The notes under the pieces were generated by a model, which saw only the letters and a list, made by a program, of their open reading frames with translations, had not been told where the DNA came from and searched no databases. DNA of 64,000 nt, from contig CBFFRQ010000002.1 in the NCBI GenBank assembly GCA_965644315.1, positions 37,774-101,773 on the forward strand, in the 5' to 3' direction. This stretch comes from Caecitellus pseudoparvulus (taxonomy: Eukaryota; Bigyra: Bicosoecida). Shown piece after piece: positions 30,001 through 39,000 of this stretch; positions within the stretch are counted from its first letter, which is position 1; every line of letters begins with the position of its first letter. Position numbers and translations under genes: made by a program.

Positions 30001-33000
30001 TTCGGCGCAGCCACTCTGCCCCCTGTTGCGGTGAGCGAGATGCAGGCGCTGGATGCTGCCTCATGGCCCGTTGGAGGGGCGCAGCGCGCTTATTACGTGA
30101 CTGTCACAGGCACAAACGCCAGGGGCCTGGCCTCCTCTGCGTACTCTGATGGTGTGCGCGTTGACGCGTACGCTCCCGTGGGCGGTGCTGTTTTCGACCT
30201 CGGCGCAGTTGCAGAGCTGCCGGCGGCCTTTGCCCCCGCACGTTCGACGGATCTGAACCTGACCACGCGCGGCGAAGTCGTGGCTGCATCCTGGGCTGGT
30301 TTTGACGACAAGGGCGGCGACATTGAAGGCTACTCGTGGTGCGTCGGCTCCACACCATTCACGTGCAACAAGCGCGCTGCAGAGTGGGTCGGATCCGCCA
30401 CTGCAGCCATGGCAGTGGGCGTGCCCGTGGTTAGCGGCGACGAGTACTTTGTGACAGTTGAAGCCAAGGACGAGGCAGGCAACAAGCACTCCGTGTGTTC
30501 CGATGGCATCACCATTGATGCCACCCCGCCAGTGGTGTCGTCAGTGTCGGCAGGCTTTGCCACCAAGGCCCTGCCGGGCATTTCCATCGGCGGCGCGCTG
30601 TCGCCGGCACCGCTCGTGCACAGCGACACTGACATTCTGTCTGTGTCATGGAGTGCCACCGACTTTGGTGGCACTGGCGTTGAGAACTTTGAGGTTGCGG
30701 TATGTGCACCAGGGCTGCAGGCAGTCGGCGCTGTCGACGCATGTGCGGTGGCATGGATGTCTGTCGGGTCCCGTGACAGTGTCGTGTTGAAGGAAGTTGA
30801 GTTGCTGCACGGCACGGTGTACCAAGTCATGATCCGTGCCACAGACGGTGCCGGGCACATGTCTCAGGTTTCCGTCTCAGAAGGCTTCGCAGTGGACAGG
30901 ACTCCGCCAACTGCAGGCAGTGTCTTCCTTGTGCCGCCTTCCTCTCGCTTCGCTTGTACTGTGGGTGGGGGAGGGGAAACTCTGCGGCAGGCTTCCCAGG
31001 TCGTGGACCACGCGTCGGCCGCCGTGGCTGCTGCGGCAAGCCTGCCCCTGAACTCCACTCATCTCGGGGCCAATGTCGTGGGCACACAGTGCTCCCGCCT
31101 GCCCGGCTCCACACCGACTGACACCGTGCCTTCCACCGCTCAGCTGCTCATGGCTGGCCTTGCACCTGCAACGACTGCCGCCGCCTGGTGGCCAATCGTC
31201 GTGGCGTGGGATGGCTGGTTCGATGCCGAAAGCGATTTGCAGGGTTACTCGGTCTGCATTGGAACGACCCCTGGCGCTTCAAACTTGGTGCCTTGCACCG
31301 CCTACGGCCCAGACACCCACCTCGCTGAATTCTTGGCTGCTGATGTGAACACATCGGCGCTCCTGAACGGCAGCGCCAGCGCTGGCTCCTACTTTGTCAC
31401 TGTGCAAGCTATCAACGTGCTGGGCGCAGCCTCCACTGTCATCTCACCCGCCGTGACTGTGCGGCCTCGCGCTCCGCTGGCCGACAGCGCTGCGGCGTTG
31501 GATGGTTCGGATGTGGAGGATGCTGCCTTCTACCCCGGCCGCCTCGCAGCAAGTTGGGAGGGCTTTGTCCCTGCCGATGTGGAGGTGCTGCTCACTGGGG
31601 AGCCGGCCCACGACCAGCCCATTCTGTCTGACCCTGGTCTCTGGTACAGTGTGGCTTGGGGCACTGCCCCGGGGCTGCATGATGTCGTGCCCATGACCAA
31701 CGCATCCACAGAGACGTCTCTCGTGGTGAATGGCCTTGACCTGTCACCATGGGAGGGACGGCGACTGTTTGCGACAGTCCGAGCCTACAGTCGTGAAGGT
31801 ACCTTCTCAGCTGTGTCTTCCGACGGCGCCATCGTTGTCACCATGCCACCCACACCACCAGCAGTGCTTGTCGTTGTCGAGCCACCGGCCATGAACAGCA
31901 GTGAAGGCGGGAACACAAGCGTTTCCGCTCTTGGTGGCACTTCTCCAGTGTCTGCAGACCACACCCCGTTCTCCCGGCGTGGCGACGTGCTTGCCGCTTC
32001 CTGGACTGACTTCCAGTCGCCTGCGGGGCTGGCCATCGCATCATACCGTGTGGCCGTGTGCACGGCCATCCTGGCCCTCGAGTGTGCGGACGAAGCAAAC
32101 AAGAACACCACCTGGTACACGACAGGCAACTCTACCTTTGCGCAGCTGGCCCCCCTTTCCCTCGCGGAGGGTGTTGCATACGTCATAGCTGTGGAGGCAA
32201 CAGACGAAGCTGGCCTTCGAACTGTCGCTTTCACGCCGCATGTGACGGTGGACACAACGCCTCCCTCTGTGCAGTCAGCATCGGTGGCCCTCGCACAGCC
32301 CTTCAATGGCTTTGCGGGTGCCCCTGACTCAATGCCTACGGACGTGCTGGCGGTTGTGGCGCGAGCCGCCGCGGAAAGCACGGACACTGCAGGCCTTCCT
32401 CTGTTCTCTGGTCTGGAAGGCTTGCACCTCACTGTGGATGGGCTCCACGACGCGGAGAGTCGCATTGTGAGCATCGCGTGGTGTGCGGGCAGTGAACCTG
32501 GTCTCTGCGACTTTGTGGAGCAAGTGCAAGTGTCCGACGAGCAGCGCGTAGCTCTGCTGCAAGGGCAGGCCTATGAGATCCCACAGGGTGTGGCTCCGCC
32601 GGCGCAGCTCCTGCCTCGGGTGGCTGCGGCAGCTGCTGCCCGGGAGCAGCTTTTGGACGCCATCGCTGACAGCTTCATTGCAGAGGCGACGCTGAACGCA
32701 ACGCTTGAGGAAGGCAACTCCACCCTGGCCTTAAACGGCACTTTGAACGGCAGCGTGCTGGCTCTGAACGAGACTGCAGTGAACGGCACAGTGCTGAATG
32801 GTACTGCTGTTGGGACCAACTCATCTGATGGCTTCATTCCTGAAGACCTTGCCTCGTTGGCTGCTCTCGGGACTCCCCCGCCCACGCGGGGAGGCGTGGT
32901 AGTCACCATCTTCGCCACTAGCGGTGCAGGGGACACGTCCTTGCTGGCTTCGCAAAGCTACTCCCTGGACCTGACCAACCCCACGCCCGGCAAGGTGAGC

Positions 33001-36000
33001 ACTGGCTTCGTGTCCCTGGCTGACCAGGATGGTGATGCTGGACTGGTGTTGTCGGATCCCTCGGCCGTACTGCCTGGTAACGCGTCAGGCATTGACGAGG
33101 AAGCTGCCCCATCCTTCTTGACCTCGCTTTCGCACATCGGCCACCACTGGTCCGACTGGTCAGATGTTGACTCGGACATTGTCGTGTACGTGTGGGGTGT
33201 CGCCTCTGCTGCGCGCGCCGATACACTCATGAACGAAGTGCGCGCAGCATCCCAGGCTGCAGCAGCCCAGAACCTCACGACGCCCCTGGACGTCGAGTGG
33301 CCCATTCTTGATGTACTGCCTCTCCGCTTGGTGGAGGAGGGCTCCTCAGCGCAAGACTTCACACTGTCCCTGCCTGCTGGTGCGTCCTTCCGCGGAGTTG
33401 TTGTGGGTGTCTCGAGCGTCGGGCGATTCTCTGTGGCCTTCAGCGAGGAGGTAATCACCGACGTGAGCCCGCCTGTGTTCAATGAGACCATCGCTGACGG
33501 AAACCGTGGCGGCATCCTGGATGGTGATGGTGTCCTGGACAACTCGACCTCACTGCCTGTTGTGGAGGTGGACTACATCTTGGCAGAGGGTGGCGTGTTC
33601 GAGGCGCACTGGGCGCCTTGGTATGACCATGAGTCTGGCATCGTGTCGTACGAGTGGACAGTGTTTGAGGAGTCTCCCTTCGACCCCGTCGTCTCCATCG
33701 AGCACCCTGGTTCGGATGCAGCCACCTGGCTGAACCGAGTGCAGATGATCCCTTGGGTGGACGTCGGCGAGTCCACAACCGCATTCACAGAGGGCCTCGG
33801 CTTCAAGCCCACGCACAGGTACCGCGCTGCGTTGCGCGTAACCAACGGAGCAGGCCTCGTTTCTGAAGTCGTCTCTGACGGCGTGCGCATTGATGAGGGC
33901 GAGCCATGCATCGGGCAAGTGGAGGTGGAGTCCACAGAGTATGAGGACGAAGTGTTCGTGTCATCGCCTGACACTATCGATGCCAGCTGGACGGCGTTGC
34001 TCGACAGCCAGCACATGAACAACTCCCTCATCGACTGCACACAGCTCGTGGACGCTAACGGTGCCACGGAGGACGCGCAAGTTGCAGAACAGCTGCAGGC
34101 CATCTCTGCCGCTCCCATCTCTCACTTCGAGTGGCAGCTGCGCATCCAAGTGGCGCTGTCCAACGGTACCACGCCGCCCCTGCCCGAAGATGCTGTGACG
34201 GAGACCCCCAACGTTACTGTGACGCAGAATGGCGCCATCATCCCGACCGGAACGCTTGCCGAGCCTGCTTCCGTCCCGTTGAACGACTCGGTGTCGCTCG
34301 CCTCCAGCAATAACTCCGACCCCTTCGCGACTGTCCTGCCATGGACCCAGACAGGGCCCCAGTATGCGTCTGCGTGGTCTGCCTGCTGCTCGAGCTTCAA
34401 CGAGCGCATCGTGCCTGCCAGCACCTTTGACTGGAACTGGCGGTCAACGCGCCCAGTGGCGCACTTTGGCCGCTCCGTCGTCACGGCTGGCCCCCGACTT
34501 GTCGCAGTCGGTGGCCTGGGCGGCTTTGCCGTGCTGTCTGCATTTGGGCCTTGGAGCACTTCTCGGTGGGTGCCAGTGCCGAGTGCTGGCGATGCAGGCA
34601 CAGGGGCCCTGGCAGCACACGCTGATGCATCATGGTCAAGCGTGGGCGTGCACTCCACGGCGGGAGATGCGGGCCTTGCCTGGCCCATGAACGTGACGTT
34701 TGCCATGACTGCTGAAGAGAGTGTGGCTGTGCATGCCGTGAGCATTTCCGTCACTGGGCGGGCCCGTTCCTCTCAGCGATGCCAGGTGGCCTTCCCACTG
34801 GCGTTGCCCAGTGGTGCCACTGCTTCGGGCCCTGCCCCTGGGCTGTCCAGTGTTGTGGACTTTGCTGCTGACGGCTCCACGCTTGCTTTGCTTGTGGAGA
34901 CAGCGTCAGGGTCCTCCCTGGCCACTGTGAACGCGGCCACCTGTGCCATCTCGGCCGATGTGCCTGTCACAGAGGCCACCAGTGCCACGCGCACGACTTC
35001 CACCAGCACCGAGCTGCAAACTGACGTGTCCAACTTGCTCACTCGCACCAGCATGGCCACGCCAGGTGCCGTCCTGGCCAGGCTTGCGGGCAGCAACGCG
35101 CTGGTGTCCACAGGCTCCAAGCTGTACATTGCGAGCGGCCCCTCGCTGGACCTCTCTGAGCGCGCACTTCCTGCAGCCTACACGGACGCCATCGGCTCTG
35201 CTCCGGCTGAGAGCCTTGCAGCATCTGGAGATGGCCTCGTTGTCATTGGCCTGCCGACGGGCAGCGACGGCAACGGGACCCTGCTTGTGGGCCATGTGGG
35301 CGCAACTATCTCAGCTCTGTGCGCATTTACTGGCCCCATTGACGGCGCTGCGCTGGGTGCGTCAGTGGCACTTGGCTCAGATCCAGAAGGCGCGGCGGGT
35401 GTCAGCCTCGTGTCTGCTGGTGCGCCTGGCATCTCCCGCTCCTACGTCCTGAAGGTGGATCTCGCTGCTGCTCTGGCAGAGCCTGTACCAGCAGAGGTGC
35501 ACAGCATTGGTTCCCCAGCTGCATCTGGTGGGCACTCTCCTCACTGCCGCGTTGTTGCAACACAGCAAGCCAAGACACCTGAGCCAGTGTTGGTTGCGAA
35601 CTCCACGACAGTCGCCGTGCCCACGGTTGTCGCCAACGAGACAGTGCTGATCAACACAACGCTCGTGACGGACACTGTGCTGCAGGCACCTCCCGTTGCA
35701 TCGGTGGGTGCAGCTGTGGCGTGGTCTCCCGCACACGGCGGCATGTGGCTGGCTGGCGCTCCTCGCGGGGCAACGTGGGCCTTGCCCCCGGCAGCCCGCA
35801 ACACGGAGCACGCACTGGAGATCACAGGCTCTGGCCGAGTATTTGCTGCGACGTTCTGCTGGCCAGGGCGGGCAAAGACGTACACGCGAGGCTCGCGACT
35901 GCCATTCACGTGCGCCGCTTGCAAGGAGGGCTCCCTGTCGCACGGTGGTGCCGACCCTGTGTGCACGCCCTGTGCCGGCAAGCAGTGCATTGGGGAAGAT

Positions 36001-39000
36001 GAGGTGGACTACACCATGAGCCAGACTGGACTGCCTCTCATTCTCGGGTCAGACTACCAGGTGAACGTACGTGCCGTCACAGCCACGTCCAAGACTGCCG
36101 TGACGACCTCGCGCACCTTCCGCGTGGACTACACCACGGCTGACGTCGGCGACATCGTGGACGGCTTCCTTCTGGACCTCCCGGAGGACGACGACTGTGG
36201 GCCCATGTGTGAGATTGATATTCGCTACTCCCACAACACGACCTCCCTGAGCGCCTCCTGGGCGGGTTTCTTTGACCTGCAGTCTGAGGTGGTGGAGTAC
36301 CAGGTCTCAGCGGGAACAGGGCAGGCGACTGCCGACATTGCCCCCTGGACGTCCACTGGGCTTCAGCGCAACATTACCTTCACCGACCTTGTCATGGCCC
36401 ATGGGACTGTGGCATACGTGTGCGTCGTGGCGGTCAACGGCGCTGGCTTGTCCACGGTACCCATTTGCACCAACGGCGTGTCCATTGACACGACGCCGCC
36501 CGTCATCACCAAGGTCTGGGACGGCTTTGCCATGACCGACATCAACCAGCAGACGTACTTGGACGTGTTCCATGCCCAGTACAAGTGGTTTGAGGACATT
36601 GTGCGAGGGAACATGACCACTGAGTTCGCCGTGGCGACGTTCCCTGTGGGGCAGGCGTTCAACGCCTCAGCAGGGCGTGGCGCCACCAAGGTGGGCATTG
36701 AGTGGCAGCCTGACCACCCCGGTATCATCCCTGTGCCAGATATCCTGGACTTCATGTCTGTGGGTGAGAACTCCATCGCCGCAGCCGTCCGGCAGACGCT
36801 GCTGCGGAACCTGACCATCGGCGACTCTGCCTATGTGTGGTTCCGCGTGACGAGCGAGGCTGGCCTGTCTTCCGGCTACGCCAGCACGAACGGAGTGCTG
36901 ATGGGCAAGAACGAGGCTGAAGTGGAACCGGAGGAGGGCTACGCAATGGGCTTTGACACTGTCAAGCAGGACGACGTCGACAAGCAGTTGGGGGCTGAAG
37001 TCCCGGAGACACCCCTTGGCAGTGTCAGCATGCCGCCCGGCGCGCTCCCTGCTGGAGCTCCTCAGAAGTTTGTGGCGGGAGCAGTCACAGACACTGACGA
37101 CGACCCTGATTTGGTGGACAGCGAGGCAGTGCCCCCCCCTGCGAACAACTTCAAGTTCGGCGACTACTCCTTCGCCATCAACGCCGTGGGGGACGACGGC
37201 AAGAAGATTGAGGGCTACCGATTCCAGAAGCCCATCCTTATCTCCCTCCTGTACAAGCTCGGCAACTCTGTCCAAGAGCAGGACGCGGCAGCGCCAACTC
37301 TATTCTTCTACTCCACCTCCTTGAAGGAGTGGATCAACGCAGTGGACACGTGCACTGGCGCTGACCGCTTTGAGAGCTTCGAGCCCGCCACAAACAGGTA
37401 CTCCGTGCACGTCTGCCATCTCACGCAGTTCTCTGTGTTCTCGCAATCGCGCCCGGTGGCCAGCCTCGTGCGCACCGACGCCGCGCTGGGTGCCGAGGTC
37501 AACGTGCAAGGCTCCAGCGCGGCAGCCGTCGCGACGCGGTTCGTGGACCCCGCCCTGGCCGATGGCCGCAACGCCTTCATCGCCGAAAAGCGCAACTGGT
37601 CTCCCAACTACAACGCATGGGTCATGGAGGATGCCGTGTCCCCTGACGCGTACACTGCGGACTTGATGTACGTGGACCTGGACGGCCGCGCAAGCCGCGA
37701 CCCTGATGGAACCATCGTGTCCCACTCCTGGACCGTGGATTTTGTCTCGGCCGTGCGAGACTTCTCGGAAGCCGGTCATGCCGTGCAGATGGTCGACTTG
37801 GAAGGCAGCCCGTTCTTCAAGAAGGTGGGCCCCTTCACCGAGGCGGGCATCTACTACATCACCCTGCGCCTGGTGGACAACAACGGCGCCTGGGGATCTG
37901 CTACTTCCATTGTGCGCATCAACGCCCGGCCCGTCGCGCGCATGGCGGCGCCCAGCACCCTGGACTGGCCTGCGGAGACGACTGCTGTCGTCATGGGCTC
38001 CGCATCCAGCGACACCGAGCCAGGTGCCCTGCAGTACCAGTGGCGCATCATGGATGTGCCCGAGTCCAACGGCGGCATCGCATGCGCCGGCAGCTTTGAC
38101 GATGCCACCGCTGCCGACACAGTGCTGCGTGTCAACTGTGGCGGGCGTTATGAAGTGGCCCTGGATGTGACGGATGTGGAGGGCGCCACTTCCATCGCCA
38201 GCTCAGTACTGCGCTACAACGACGCGCCGACGGCAGTCATTGATGCACCACCCGTGAATGCGCCGCTGTCCAACGTGGTGCTGGATGCCTCCAAGTCCTT
38301 TGATGACGACGCCGTGACAGGGTACTTGTGGCGAGCAGAGCTGTTGCTGGACATTCCTCGCCTCGCGACATCCATTGAGCAGGCCCAAGCGGCAGCTGGC
38401 GTGCCCCTCACCAACATCATGGACGCTGGCGTCGTCCCAGTGCCGCTGCTGTTCGACCCCTACTGGGCACAGGCCCTGGCCGCCAACGACAGCATCGCCA
38501 CGGCGCGGTGGGGCCTGCTGGCTGGGCAGCACGTGCGCACCAACTTGGCAGCCCCCTTCGACGCCGAGCGCGTGACGCTGGAGCAGCTGGGCTTCGGAGT
38601 GGACGTGCGTGTGACGCTGACAGTCACCGACAGCGACAACAGCACTGGCAGCACCTCCATGGTGCTGAGTGCAAACCGCCCCCCCATTGCTGTGGTGCAG
38701 CCTGCGTCTGCAAAGGTTCTCGCCGACACCGGCCTCACGCTGCGTCTGAACGGCGGGAAGTCCAAGGACACGGACGGCGCGGTCACGCGCTTCCAGTGGC
38801 GCATCGTCTCCAAGCCTGCTGCAGAAGGCCGCTCCCTGGCCGAGCTGACGGCAGGACTGCTGTCCACACCGCAGGCGGCAGCCACCACCATGGACGTGAG
38901 CGGTGCCGCTCAGCTCACTGCGGGCACGTACAACGTCGAGCTGCGTGTGTGGGATGACCGCACCGCCAACAGCACCTTCGTTGTCCCCGTGCAGGTCTTG

